DNA of 51,869 bases from Eubacterium sp. (GCA_024697845.1 JAILRZ010000050.1:1-51869), one strand, 5' to 3'. Shown: positions 23,806 through 32,042, counted from the stretch's first letter. Notes: generated by a model not told the origin, from the letters alone. Program-made: numbers and translations.

Positions 23806-26049
23806 ATGAAGATAGTTAGTGGATATGTAGAAAATATAACCTTCCGAAATGAAGATAATGGATTTACGGTATTAACGTTGTTAAGCGGTAAGAAAAATAT
23901 AACCTGTACCGGAACTTTCGGGTACATCGGACAGGGGGAATATGTGGAAATTGAAGGAGACGAAGTTTTTCACGAGATTTATGGAGAACAGATTAGGGTT
24001 GTTTCTTACAAAATCGTTCCTGCATCTGATGAACATTCCATTCGAAGATATTTAGGCTCTGGTGCAATAAAAGGTATCGGCGCAGTGCTGGCAGATCGGA
24101 TTGTAGATAAGTTCGGAGAAGATACTTTACGGGTAATTGAGGAAGAACCGGAGCTGTTAGCAGATATTCGGGGAATCACGATTCGTAAAGCAATGGATAT
24201 TTGCGAACAGGTAGAAGAAAAGAAAGATATGCGAGATGCTATGATGTTTTTACAGGGGTATAATATTACTCCCGCTTTAGCATCGAAATTATTTACTTTA
24301 TACGGTGGAAAAATCTATGATATTATTCAGAAAAATCCGTATCAGTTGGCGGATGATGTATCTGGAATTGGGTTTAAGACAGCAGATGAAATTGCAAGAC
24401 ATGCAGGAGTCGCAGTGGATGCATCGATTCGAATTAAGAGCGGAATGTGTTATGCATTAACGGAAGCTTCTACCGGAGGACATACATATTTGCCAAAGGC
24501 GCAATTAGTGGAGCGTTCTGTAAATCTTTTAGGGCTGCGAGACCAATACATGAATCCGGATGGAACTTACAACATGGATCTTCTGGATCAGTGTTTTCTG
24601 GAACTGGTTTTGGAAAAGAAACTGATTGTCAAGGAAATCGAAGAACAGGAAGCGGTATTCTTGTCCTCATTTTATTATACAGAATTGAATATAGCTCGGA
24701 TGCTTCTGGAACTTAATATTTCCACTCCGGAAGATGATTACATTATGGGAGTAAAATTAGAAACTATTGAAAATAAGACCGGAGTTCAATTAGATGAATT
24801 ACAAAAAAGTGCGGTGATTCAGACTCAGAATCAAGGGATTTCTATTATTACCGGTGGACCGGGAACAGGAAAGACGACTACGATTAATGCAATCATTCAG
24901 ATGTTTGAAGCGGATGGATTAAAGGTGAGTCTGGCAGCACCGACAGGACGAGCTGCCAAACGAATGACGGAAGCAACGGGACATGAAGCGCGGACAATTC
25001 ATCGATTGCTGGAAATCAGTGGTGGTGCGGAGAGTGAACAGGCGGATGCAAGATTTGGAAGAAATGAAGAAAATCCGTTAGAGACTGACGTAGTAATTGT
25101 GGATGAAATGTCTATGGTGGACACGTTTTTGATGCATGCATTGCTTCGTGCAACAGAGGTGGGAACTCGCTTGGTTTTTGTTGGAGACGTGAACCAGCTG
25201 GCCAGCGTGGGACCTGGAAACATATTGCGTGATATGATTGATTCCGGTGTGTTTCAAGTGGTTCGATTGACGAAGGTATTCCGACAGGCAGGAGAAAGCG
25301 GCATTGTAATTAATGCTCATAAAATCAATGCCGGAGAGGAAGTAGCGTTAGATAACAGTACTAAGGATTTTCTATACATTGAAAGAGAGACACCACAGGC
25401 AGCCCAAAATGCCACTGTAGGACTTTTAATGAGCAAACTGCCGGATTATGTGAAGGCGGATGCTATGGACATTCAGGTGCTGACACCAATGCGAAACGGA
25501 ATCCTGGGGGTGAATTCCCTAAATCCATATTTGCAACAGTATTTGAATCCGAAGTCGCCGGAAAAGAAAGAAAAGGATATTGCAGGTGTGACCTTCCGTG
25601 AAGGGGACAAGGTGATGCAAATTAAGAATAATTACCAGCTGGATTGGGAACAGCGTACATCTACCGGAAGATATGTGGACTCCGGCACCGGTGTTTTCAA
25701 CGGAGACATGGGAGTGATTACATTAATCAATAATACAACCAATTATATTGAAGTGCGATTTGATGATAATCGATACGTGACTTATGATACAAAGCAGGCA
25801 GAAGAACTGGAATTGGCTTATGCGGTTACCATACATAAATCTCAGGGGAGTGAATATCCTGCGGTAATCATTCCGTTAGTGTCGGGAACGCCGATGTTAA
25901 TGACGCGAAATCTGCTTTATACAGGAGTGACCAGAGCAAAGTCCTGCGTATGCATTGTCGGTCGTAAGGAAATGTTCCAGAGCATGATTCACAATGAGGA
26001 TCAGCACAAGCGTTATTCCGGATTGAAGTGGCAGTTAGAAAATTATTAG
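23806..26049 (+). CDS. recD2: RecD2-type ATP-dependent 5'-3' DNA helicase
   Basis: 747 residues, full length for the RecBC-independent RecD2 family. The N-terminal OB-like domain (MKIVSGYVENITFRNEDNGFTVL) is the family start. Helix-hairpin-helix repeats lie near 85-200 (GSGAIKGIGAVLADRIV; DVSGIGFKTADEIARHAGV). The SF1 helicase core follows: Walker A TGGPGTGKTTTI near 349, APTGRAAKRM, VVIVDEMSMVD near 430, GDVNQLASVGPGN, and the late AYAVTIHKSQGSEYPAV and LYTGVTRAK. It unwinds DNA 5' to 3' in repair and replication. comF follows after 14 bases. Confidence 0.95.
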   Translation: MKIVSGYVENITFRNEDNGFTVLTLLSGKKNITCTGTFGYIGQGEYVEIEGDEVFHEIYGEQIRVVSYKIVPASDEHSIRRYLGSGAIKGIGAVLADRIVDKFGEDTLRVIEEEPELLADIRGITIRKAMDICEQVEEKKDMRDAMMFLQGYNITPALASKLFTLYGGKIYDIIQKNPYQLADDVSGIGFKTADEIARHAGVAVDASIRIKSGMCYALTEASTGGHTYLPKAQLVERSVNLLGLRDQYMNPDGTYNMDLLDQCFLELVLEKKLIVKEIEEQEAVFLSSFYYTELNIARMLLELNISTPEDDYIMGVKLETIENKTGVQLDELQKSAVIQTQNQGISIITGGPGTGKTTTINAIIQMFEADGLKVSLAAPTGRAAKRMTEATGHEARTIHRLLEISGGAESEQADARFGRNEENPLETDVVIVDEMSMVDTFLMHALLRATEVGTRLVFVGDVNQLASVGPGNILRDMIDSGVFQVVRLTKVFRQAGESGIVINAHKINAGEEVALDNSTKDFLYIERETPQAAQNATVGLLMSKLPDYVKADAMDIQVLTPMRNGILGVNSLNPYLQQYLNPKSPEKKEKDIAGVTFREGDKVMQIKNNYQLDWEQRTSTGRYVDSGTGVFNGDMGVITLINNTTNYIEVRFDDNRYVTYDTKQAEELELAYAVTIHKSQGSEYPAVIIPLVSGTPMLMTRNLLYTGVTRAKSCVCIVGRKEMFQSMIHNEDQHKRYSGLKWQLENY

Positions 26050-26063
26050 ATAGTAGGGGGCTT

Positions 26064-26786
26064 ATGAAGAAAGTTAAAGACTACTTGCTGAGTTTCTTTT
26101 TCCCGAAGGTTTGTCCATTGTGTGGAAAAATCATTCTGGCAACGGAGGAACTTTGCGGCGAATGTAAAAAGGAACAATGGATGATTCAAGAGCCAAGATG
26201 CCAGAAGTGTGGGAAGGCATTACGGAATGAGGGGAATATCTATTGTAAAGATTGTAAAATAAGGAGACATCTCTTTGATCAGGGGAGAGATGTCTTTTTG
26301 TATCGGGGAAAGGTTAGAGATTCCATTCATCGGTTTAAGTATAAAAATGTTCGGCAGTTTGCGGAGTATTATGGGGAAGTTGCTTGCAGAGAGTTTGCGG
26401 GAACTTTGAAGGAATGGAAAGTAGAATGTATTATTCCGGTGCCGATGTATCATAAAAAAGAAATAAAGCGTGGTTATAATCAGGCTGAGGTTTTTGGAAA
26501 AGTTCTCTCAAAGAAAACAGGAATTCCGATTAGGAAGAATTTATTGATTCGAAAGAAGGATACAAAACCACAAAAGGAACTGACAGGGCAGAAGAGATAT
26601 GAGAATTTAAAGGGGGCGTTTGCTGTTTCTGCTGAGGGTGTAAAAGGGCTTCAGGCTGTGTTGCTGGTGGATGATATTTATACTACAGGAAGTACCTTGG
26701 ATGCCTGTGCCGGATTACTGAAAAAAGCAGGGGTAAAACGGGTGTATTTTTTGAATATTGCAGCGGGGATGGACGAGGAGGAGTGA
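26064..26786 (+). CDS. comFC: ComF family phosphoribosyltransferase-like protein
   Basis: 240 residues from the ATG at 26064, which has a TAGGGGG site; an earlier frame from 26028 overlaps recD2. Four cysteine pairs near the N-terminus (CPLCG, CGEC, CQKCG, CKDC) form a zinc-ribbon-like module. The C-terminal PRTase domain has IPVPMYHKKEIKRGYNQAE and the PRPP-loop VLLVDDIYTTGSTLDAC near 208. ComFC acts in DNA uptake during transformation in B. subtilis; here it follows recD2, also a DNA-processing gene. Length is normal. Confidence 0.92.
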   Translation: MKKVKDYLLSFFFPKVCPLCGKIILATEELCGECKKEQWMIQEPRCQKCGKALRNEGNIYCKDCKIRRHLFDQGRDVFLYRGKVRDSIHRFKYKNVRQFAEYYGEVACREFAGTLKEWKVECIIPVPMYHKKEIKRGYNQAEVFGKVLSKKTGIPIRKNLLIRKKDTKPQKELTGQKRYENLKGAFAVSAEGVKGLQAVLLVDDIYTTGSTLDACAGLLKKAGVKRVYFLNIAAGMDEEE

Positions 26787-26795
26787 GGAGCAACA

Positions 26796-26924
26796 ATGAT
26801 TTATATTCAAAGCATTGAAAGTGTAGAAGTAGAACGGTTCGATGAGGTTTGGGCAATTGTCAGAAAACTGGGAGAAAATCCAAAACAATTAAAACAAGTT
26901 CAGGAATCGTTGCGGAAATGCTAA
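26796..26924 (+). CDS. Small hypothetical protein of 42 residues
   Basis: A short frame with a strong GAGGAGGAGTGAGGAG site, starting 10 bases after comF. The protein begins MIYIQSIESVEVERFDEVW and ends LKQVQESLRKC. It has a plausible helix rich in Gln, Lys and Glu, no signal peptide and a single C-terminal Cys. Codon use looks normal for the region. It is probably translated with comF. Function not recognised. Confidence 0.6.
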   Translation: MIYIQSIESVEVERFDEVWAIVRKLGENPKQLKQVQESLRKC

Positions 26925-26955
26925 AAAAGATGGGAGCTAATGTGAGGCTCCCATC
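26925..26955 (-). terminator. Terminator of the minus-strand regulator gene
   Basis: GATGGGAGC (26929-26937) and GCTCCCATC (26947-26955) form a perfect 9-bp stem. On the minus strand the stem is followed by TTTTTT, so it terminates the regulator; on the plus strand there is no T-run. Confidence 0.85.
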
Positions 26956-26973
26956 GTATCATTATTTATAGTA

Positions 26974-28065
26974 TTATTCCAACATATAGTTTTTTGCAAA
27001 ACTGGAAAATTTGCTATCCACTACATAGCAGTTTTTCTCTGAAATCAGTGCCTCCTCCTTTAACAAAAGCAGAGCCTTAATACGCTCGTAGGAAGACAAC
27101 TTCACTCGGGTGAGACTGAGAATACTGTCTTCATTAAAAATGTAGACATCCTCTTTTTCGTGAGAGAGTGTTCCGGAAAGTTTGTCCATCAGAGTTCGAA
27201 CTTCCGGATGAAGTTCTGCAAGTCTTTCCACAGTGGAAACAGGAACACAAAATTCATTGACCGGAGGTTTTAATAATCCAGGAACAAATTTTTCCATTTC
27301 CGGAGAAAGTGGATGGCTAAAGAGCAAAAAGTTTTGAGAGACCATCGTTCCGGAATGAAGGGATGCACCGGTGATAGCCAATCCTTGGCGAAATTGGAGA
27401 CCGTCATTGCTTCGATATTCCTGAAAACCAAAGGACAAGAAGTAGAACTCTCCTTTAGCCTGTTTGTCTGTTAAAAAGATAAGAACAGCCTGATAGGCTT
27501 TAGAATAATATGGAATACCTTCATACTTAAAACAAGAGTCTCCATTTTTAGAAGAACGGATCAATTTTGCATGAGCCACACCGTTATCATCTTTATACAA
27601 AGTCAAATCAAATTTTTCGATGGAATTAGATTTGGTAGGTGCCACAACATATCCCTTGAAAGATTGCATATATCCATCATCCCGAAGTACGGAGAATTTT
27701 TTGTTGACAGCTTGTATACTCTCAAGAAATGGTTCGATGTTGGAAAAATCTCCTGAGTGTGCGGAAGATTTTGTCGTTTTGTGTGAGGGACTGTCTGTAG
27801 CCTTCAATAACTTTGGCTGCAACAATTTATTAAAATCCAAACCAAAGAAATCACAGGTGGTCACCAGACAGGCATAGTTCAAACTATTACTATCTGGATT
27901 AAATAAATCCTGGAGCGTACCTTTGTTGATATTAAAACCATAGCGTTCTTCTAAAATCGCCTGAAGTTGTGTATAAGAATATCGGCTCTCAAAAAAGGCG
28001 GTTCTTAATTGGGCTTTGATTCGTTTCAGATATTCAGTTTGAATATTAGGAATTTTAGAACTCAT
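26974..28065 (-). CDS. HTH-like putative regulator divergent from the ClpX-like operon
   Basis: 363 residues, start with AAGGAGGTAG on the minus strand. The N-terminal 75 residues (RTAFFESRYSYTQLQAILEERYG, then KGTLQDLF, then LVTTCDFFGLDFNKLL) have the helix pattern of an XRE-like helix-turn-helix. A Ser/Lys-rich linker (about 90-105) leads to a mixed alpha/beta domain (about 110-300; GEFYFLSFGFQEYRS) and a helical end with three Leu-rich segments. It has no enzyme motif that I recognise. It is transcribed away from the operon starting near 28300 and probably controls it and itself, which is inferred from the layout and from repeat sites in the shared region. Confidence 0.6.
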   Translation of the reverse strand: MSSKIPNIQTEYLKRIKAQLRTAFFESRYSYTQLQAILEERYGFNINKGTLQDLFNPDSNSLNYACLVTTCDFFGLDFNKLLQPKLLKATDSPSHKTTKSSAHSGDFSNIEPFLESIQAVNKKFSVLRDDGYMQSFKGYVVAPTKSNSIEKFDLTLYKDDNGVAHAKLIRSSKNGDSCFKYEGIPYYSKAYQAVLIFLTDKQAKGEFYFLSFGFQEYRSNDGLQFRQGLAITGASLHSGTMVSQNFLLFSHPLSPEMEKFVPGLLKPPVNEFCVPVSTVERLAELHPEVRTLMDKLSGTLSHEKEDVYIFNEDSILSLTRVKLSSYERIKALLLLKEEALISEKNCYVVDSKFSSFAKNYMLE

Positions 28066-28119
28066 GGGAACTACCTCCTTAAAACCGTGATTCCTATCTT
28101 TCTTTATCAGTTAAGAATC

Positions 28120-28149
28120 ATTATATCACACTGGATAAATATCGTCCAA
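28120..28149 (-). promoter_or_regulatory. Promoter of the minus-strand regulator
   Basis: Read on the minus strand, TTGGAC (28149-28144) and TATAAT (28125-28120) are 18 bases apart. The -10 is perfect and lies 55 bases before the start codon. Confidence 0.6.
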
Positions 28150-28192
28150 CTTGAATGAAAATCGTTCGACAAAAAATATGATAATCATTCAA
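28141..28192. promoter_or_regulatory. Candidate operator repeats in the divergent region
   Basis: A 10-bp direct repeat ATCGTYCRAC occurs at 28141-28150 and 28161-28170, exactly 20 bases (about two helical turns) apart. An inverted repeat TTGAATGA (28151-28158) and TCATTCAA (28185-28192) overlaps the same zone. The first repeat covers the -35 of the regulator promoter. The layout suits autoregulation and control of the divergent operon. Confidence 0.45.
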
Positions 28193-28316
28193 TAAGAAAC
28201 AAATAGTGTCGTGATTATTTGTTTTTTTCTTGATAAAATTATATGCGTGAAAGGTTTCGAAAAAAATATTTTCGGAATAGGAAAAAGGGTGACCGTAGGA
28301 AAGGAGACTCAGGAAA
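28193..28316 (+). other. Upstream region of the accessory operon
   Basis: AT-rich region expected to hold the plus-strand promoter. Candidate elements such as TTGTTT (28219-28224) with TATATG (28240-28245) are poorly spaced, so no promoter is called. A GGAAAGGAG ribosome site appears at 28298-28306, before a short leader frame. Confidence 0.3.
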
Positions 28317-28397
28317 ATGAAGTTCATTAGAATTATTCTGAACCTTGAAAATCGAACATTATCCGGAAATCTCAACACTACGATGAACCAAAGATGA
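28317..28397 (+). CDS. Possible 26-residue leader peptide
   Basis: The frame starts with ATG at 28317, preceded by AAGGAG with an 11-base gap, and encodes MKFIRIILNLENRTL plus 11 more residues to a TGA. It sits between the operator region and a terminator, as an attenuator leader would, but has no run of a single regulatory amino acid. The terminator follows 40 bases after its stop. It may not be translated; the call rests on position and ribosome site only. Confidence 0.3.
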   Translation: MKFIRIILNLENRTLSGNLNTTMNQR

Positions 28398-28436
28398 TAC
28401 CCTCTGTTTTCTTATAGAGGATGATTTTGAAAGATT

Positions 28437-28482
28437 GCACGTGTTGGGGTTTCTTAAAGAGACCCTAAAACGTGCTTTTTTT
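28437..28482 (+). terminator. Terminator (possible attenuator) before the first operon gene
   Basis: GCACGTGTTGGGGTTT pairs with GACCCTAAAACGTGC (one mismatch, G-T pairs) around a short loop, followed by seven T. It is preceded by a small CCTCT/AGAGG hairpin at 28401-28420. It lies 48 bases before the ATG at 28530, so transcription of the operon must read through it or start after it. Confidence 0.75.
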
Positions 28483-28529
28483 ATGGGAAAAGTCAAAAAG
28501 AAGAAATTTAAGGGAGGAGCGTGAAAAAC

Positions 28530-28868
28530 ATGAAAGGATTAATTTATTCGCCAAAGAAGGGTATTCCGTTGTTTCGATTACTTTATGATAGAACCGGGAA
28601 CCGTATGGTGGAATATCGCAATATGCGAAATGGACAAACAGAACTTTTACCAATTGAAACGATGATAGTTTATTTGATAGATTGGGAGACAAAGTCTGAA
28701 AATCAGATGCTATATTCGCCGCAGAATCGGATTCCACTAGGAATTGTGGGGCGAGACGTACAAGGTTCCTATTATATTGAAGTGAAATACAAGAAAGTAA
28801 AGGAATGTATTCGATTTAGTACTTATATTGGCTTGTTTTTTGAGGAAGGAATTAAAAACGTAGGATAG
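28530..28868 (+). CDS. Hypothetical protein, first gene of the accessory operon
   Basis: 112 residues from the ATG at 28530; a GTG at 28521 is too close to the GGGAGGAG site. The protein begins MKGLIYSPKKGIPLFRLLYD and has mixed strands and loops, with two YSP segments (IYSPKKGIPLF; LYSPQNRIPLG) that look like an internal repeat of one short unit. It has no signal peptide, membrane helix or Cys motif. It lies between two terminators and upstream of the ClpX-like gene. I do not recognise a family. Confidence 0.6.
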   Translation: MKGLIYSPKKGIPLFRLLYDRTGNRMVEYRNMRNGQTELLPIETMIVYLIDWETKSENQMLYSPQNRIPLGIVGRDVQGSYYIEVKYKKVKECIRFSTYIGLFFEEGIKNVG

Positions 28869-28970
28869 TATAGAGAAAGGTAGAGGGACACGAGATGTTT
28901 TTGTAGTCTGTCACCGGAGAAAAAGAAAATAAACATTACATTAGATTGAGCTGAATCAACAGAATTCTAG

Positions 28971-29027
28971 GCCACTATGTAAACATTTGCCAATAACGGA
29001 TATTGGGTGTTTTCATAGTGGCTTTTT
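28971..29027 (+). terminator. Large nested terminator before the ClpX-like gene
   Basis: GCCACTATG and CATAGTGGC form a perfect 9-bp outer stem. Inside it AAACA pairs with TGTTT, and CCAATA with TATTGG around ACGGA. Five T follow. It stands 49 bases before the ATG of the AAA+ gene, so that gene needs read-through or its own promoter. Confidence 0.9.
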
Positions 29028-29075
29028 GTTTTGGAACGATGGGTACGTAATTTGTTGTATGAGGAGGAGTGAAAA

Positions 29076-30590
29076 ATGCAAGTATTGAAAATAGGCAATG
29101 TGGAACGGTTTCTTAGTGATTTGTTTGAAATTGAAGAAGAAATGCAAGAGGACAGTTATTGGGATACAGATAGCGAAAAATTAAGAATGTATTCTCAGTA
29201 TGCTCACATTTTTATTCGTAAAATTGTGACATATCTGAAAGAAAATTTTCGAGAGGAACGATGCAATGTTCTGGTAATTATGCAGGAGTTGTATCGTGTA
29301 GGTGTAACCGGGGAATACGGTTATTTACAAAAACTAGAGAAGATGGACGAGGAGTCCGAGTTTCAATATCTTCGTGGCTCAGATGGCTGTAGGCTGTTAC
29401 GTTATACAGTGTGCCTGTTGCGATATTACTTTCTTGCAAACACAAACTTCAAATATTATGACAAGGAGCGTGGCGAAGTCGATGATCTTTACAAAAAGGT
29501 TTCTAAACTTAAAAGTATTGAAAAAAGACAGCAAAAACAGGAGGAAGATGAAGAGGAAGAGACCTATGAAGTAGAGGAAGAAAATTTTATGCTGGAACTT
29601 CGCAAACATATGGACACGAATATGGTGGGGCAGGATGTTTTGAAAAAGAAACTTTGCTCGATTATTTATCAGTGGAAATATCAGGATGTAAGAACAAACT
29701 TTTTGATGGTTGGTCCCAGCGGTTCCGGAAAGAATCATATGATTGATACAATCAAATCGTTTCCGGGGTTGGAGATATCTGTTGTGATTTATGATTGTTC
29801 TTCTTTGACACCTACAGGTTTTAAAGGGAATGAAGTGACGGATATCTTTAAAAGAATCAGAGAAGTTTTGAGAAAGAATACTCTCAATAACCTGACAGGG
29901 AGGGGAAATAAGTCTTCAAAACGTTGTATTGTCTATTTGGATGAAATTGATAAAATCATTAACTTTAATCATGACAGCAGAGGTGAATCCGTGAATGCAA
30001 TGGTGCAACAACAGCTACTTTCAGCTTTAGCCGGAACAGAGGAGATTGAAGGAGTAGACACAAAGAATCTTCTTTTTATTTTGGGGGGAGCTTTCCCTAG
30101 AATTGATGAATTGGAAAAAGAGGAAAAGAAACCGGTTGGATTTTCCAGAGAAAAGGAATGTGCAATCGATTACAAAAATTCATTGCGGGAGCAGATTCAT
30201 GCAATTGGTGGAGAAGTAGAATTTATCGGTCGTATAGAAGACATTATGAAAATGCCTAAGTTAACTCGAAGTGACTTGAAGGCAATTATGTTAGACCCAA
30301 ATAGCGGAGCGTTTTACGAGAGACAGAAAGTATTTCAGAATGCCGGATTAAATCTTGAAATGGAAGAAGATGTGGTAGAGGAAATTTTGAATCGAGTTGA
30401 AGGTCAGGCTGCCGGTGCAAGATATGTGAAAAATTTTATTACACAACTTGCTGGCAATGAATATTTTTATGATTTGAAAACAGGAAACTATGATACCCTC
30501 AGAATTCACAAAGGAATGCTTGAGGGGGAACAGCCTGTTTTGTTGAGAGGAGGGAAAAGAGCGGATGAAAGCTGTAAAGAGTATGCTTAA
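29076..30590 (+). CDS. ClpX-like AAA+ unfoldase with novel N-terminal domain
   Basis: 504 residues. The N-terminal part (1-145) is helical and unlike the ClpX zinc domain; an acidic linker (EEDEEEETYEVEEE, about 155-169) follows. The AAA+ core starts near 175 with MVGQDVLKKKL. Walker A reads GPSGSGKN (213-220), with Asn at the usual Thr/Ser. The pore loop GFKG is at 248-251, equal to GYVG of ClpX; Walker B is IVYLDEIDKI (D289, E290). LLFILGGAF, the VGF loop (354-356) at the ClpX IGF position, the arginine finger in EFIGRIE (R386) and the sensor-2 arginine in AGARYVKN (R449) are all present. It is therefore a ring ATPase, perhaps able to dock a ClpP-like peptidase; no protease gene is nearby. 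The stop overlaps the next gene by 26 bases. Confidence 0.85.
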   Translation: MQVLKIGNVERFLSDLFEIEEEMQEDSYWDTDSEKLRMYSQYAHIFIRKIVTYLKENFREERCNVLVIMQELYRVGVTGEYGYLQKLEKMDEESEFQYLRGSDGCRLLRYTVCLLRYYFLANTNFKYYDKERGEVDDLYKKVSKLKSIEKRQQKQEEDEEEETYEVEEENFMLELRKHMDTNMVGQDVLKKKLCSIIYQWKYQDVRTNFLMVGPSGSGKNHMIDTIKSFPGLEISVVIYDCSSLTPTGFKGNEVTDIFKRIREVLRKNTLNNLTGRGNKSSKRCIVYLDEIDKIINFNHDSRGESVNAMVQQQLLSALAGTEEIEGVDTKNLLFILGGAFPRIDELEKEEKKPVGFSREKECAIDYKNSLREQIHAIGGEVEFIGRIEDIMKMPKLTRSDLKAIMLDPNSGAFYERQKVFQNAGLNLEMEEDVVEEILNRVEGQAAGARYVKNFITQLAGNEYFYDLKTGNYDTLRIHKGMLEGEQPVLLRGGKRADESCKEYA

Positions 30591-31179
30591 GGAGTATCAA
30601 ATCCATGAACACGAGGATCGAACGGAATCTGTTTTGAAGTGGGGACAATTGTTAAGTAGGGGATATGATACATCAGAGGAAGAAGTCATTGAAGATAATT
30701 ATGAAACCGGAGGAGATGCAAGACCGGATTTTCGTAAACTCCCTAAAGTGTATGCTTGGTTTATGTTGATGGATTTACATATTCCTCCGGATTTGTACCG
30801 GTGTTTTCGAAGAAAAAAACAACTTCGAAAAGAACTGGAAGAAATGAAATTGGTGCATTATCAAAAAGTCCTTGAGGACGGAATGAAAATAATTGTAGAA
30901 AGAAATTCGTCTAACCCCAATTATCCCATTGTCTACGTAAGGGACCAGTCCGGAGAACGATACGATTTTATTGATTTGGATTGTTCGGAGTTACTCTGCA
31001 TGGATATTTATATAAAAGATTCAGCGTTTCAAAGTCCCATGAGAACACTTGCAGTGTTAATATTTTATATGGAGTATCCGTTACGTACTAGAAGGATTCA
31101 AAAAGCGGTTTTAAGAGCAGCTATTCGAGGAATTTTGATGAAGCATAAAACCGAGATGATGGAAGAAGAATACAGTTAA
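30565..31179 (+). CDS. Hypothetical protein overlapping the AAA+ gene
   Basis: 204 residues; the ATG lies 26 bases inside the AAA+ gene after GAGAGGAGGG, so translation is coupled. The first 55 residues are acidic and polar. A helical, basic middle (CFRRKKQLRKELEEMK, about 80-95) is followed by a strand-rich part (DGMKIIVERNSS; PIVYVRDQSGERYDFIDLD) and a C-terminal helical basic region (RTRRIQKAVLRAAIRGILMKH). It has no membrane helix and no known motif. The tight coupling suggests a partner or adaptor of the AAA+ protein, which is inference. Confidence 0.65.
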   Translation: MKAVKSMLKEYQIHEHEDRTESVLKWGQLLSRGYDTSEEEVIEDNYETGGDARPDFRKLPKVYAWFMLMDLHIPPDLYRCFRRKKQLRKELEEMKLVHYQKVLEDGMKIIVERNSSNPNYPIVYVRDQSGERYDFIDLDCSELLCMDIYIKDSAFQSPMRTLAVLIFYMEYPLRTRRIQKAVLRAAIRGILMKHKTEMMEEEYS

Positions 31180-31193
31180 GAGAGGATGAAATT

Positions 31194-32030
31194 ATGTGGA
31201 AAATAGCAAAAAGATTTTTGTGGGGACTAACAATTTTAGTGATTTGGATGTTTAGTTTCAGTGCTGTATATAAAGCGACATTTTATCGGATTTTAGTAAA
31301 GGGAAAATGGAACCTACGGGTGTTCCATGTGCCCCTTGTTTTTCTTGGAGCAGTGCTTCTAGTTGTAGTGGCAGCACATTTTTTAAAGGGAAAGAAAAAG
31401 AAAATTCTTCAGTATGGATTAGCAGGAGTAACTATCGTATATCTGATTGTTTTTGAATTGCTTACTACATTCCCATATTACAAAACGGATGGATTTTGTT
31501 TGAAGCCGGAAAGCCGTTTAATGGATCAAATAGAATATGTTCATCCACAGAGAGACTCACGTTTTTTTGAAATCGTTTGGAACAATAACCAGCCGATCGA
31601 TATGAAAAAAGCTGAGGTTTTTGTTTCGGTTTTTTCTGATGATGATATCAGAACTTTACATACTAGCAAAATTCAACCGGAACAGATTTATGAGCCGGAA
31701 CAAAATTATGAAGGGAAATCAGCTACCGTTCTCAATGCTTATTCAGCAATGAAACCATTGGATTATTACTATCAGTACCACATCTATTTGACTCTGAATT
31801 ATGGAAATCAGTCAGAGACAGAATCAGTGGCAGATTTTAATCAACTCGACGGACTTAATTATATCTTCAGTAGAGGAGAATTTACAAAGGAGTATTATTC
31901 CTTTGTTTCATATCGGATGTTGCAGATTTATCTTATTATGTTGATAATCTTTTTAGAATTTCTTTATAGTGATTGGCTAGAAGATATAATGAGAACGGAT
32001 GAATATGATGAGTATGATTTAGATGTGTAA
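31194..32030 (+). CDS. Hypothetical four-helix membrane protein of the accessory operon
   Basis: 278 residues. Three hydrophobic helices near the N-terminus (about 8-28, 46-63 and 72-93) and one near the C-terminus (about 241-260) flank a soluble domain (about 95-235). That domain is probably extracytoplasmic and contains DQIEYVHPQRDSRFFEIVW and a YYYQYHIYLTLNYG segment. A short acidic C-tail (MRTDEYDEYDLDV) ends it. I recognise no family. It starts 14 bases after the previous gene with AGAGAGGATG and is followed 12 bases later by the PcfJ-like gene, so it is part of the same operon. Confidence 0.65.
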   Translation: MWKIAKRFLWGLTILVIWMFSFSAVYKATFYRILVKGKWNLRVFHVPLVFLGAVLLVVVAAHFLKGKKKKILQYGLAGVTIVYLIVFELLTTFPYYKTDGFCLKPESRLMDQIEYVHPQRDSRFFEIVWNNNQPIDMKKAEVFVSVFSDDDIRTLHTSKIQPEQIYEPEQNYEGKSATVLNAYSAMKPLDYYYQYHIYLTLNYGNQSETESVADFNQLDGLNYIFSRGEFTKEYYSFVSYRMLQIYLIMLIIFLEFLYSDWLEDIMRTDEYDEYDLDV

Positions 32031-32042
32031 AGGAGGAGTATT

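Noticed and set aside
28121-28378. An 85-residue minus-strand frame in the divergent region
   Set aside because: It overlaps the regulator promoter and the operator repeats, has no ribosome site, and has a composition typical of AT-rich noncoding DNA.
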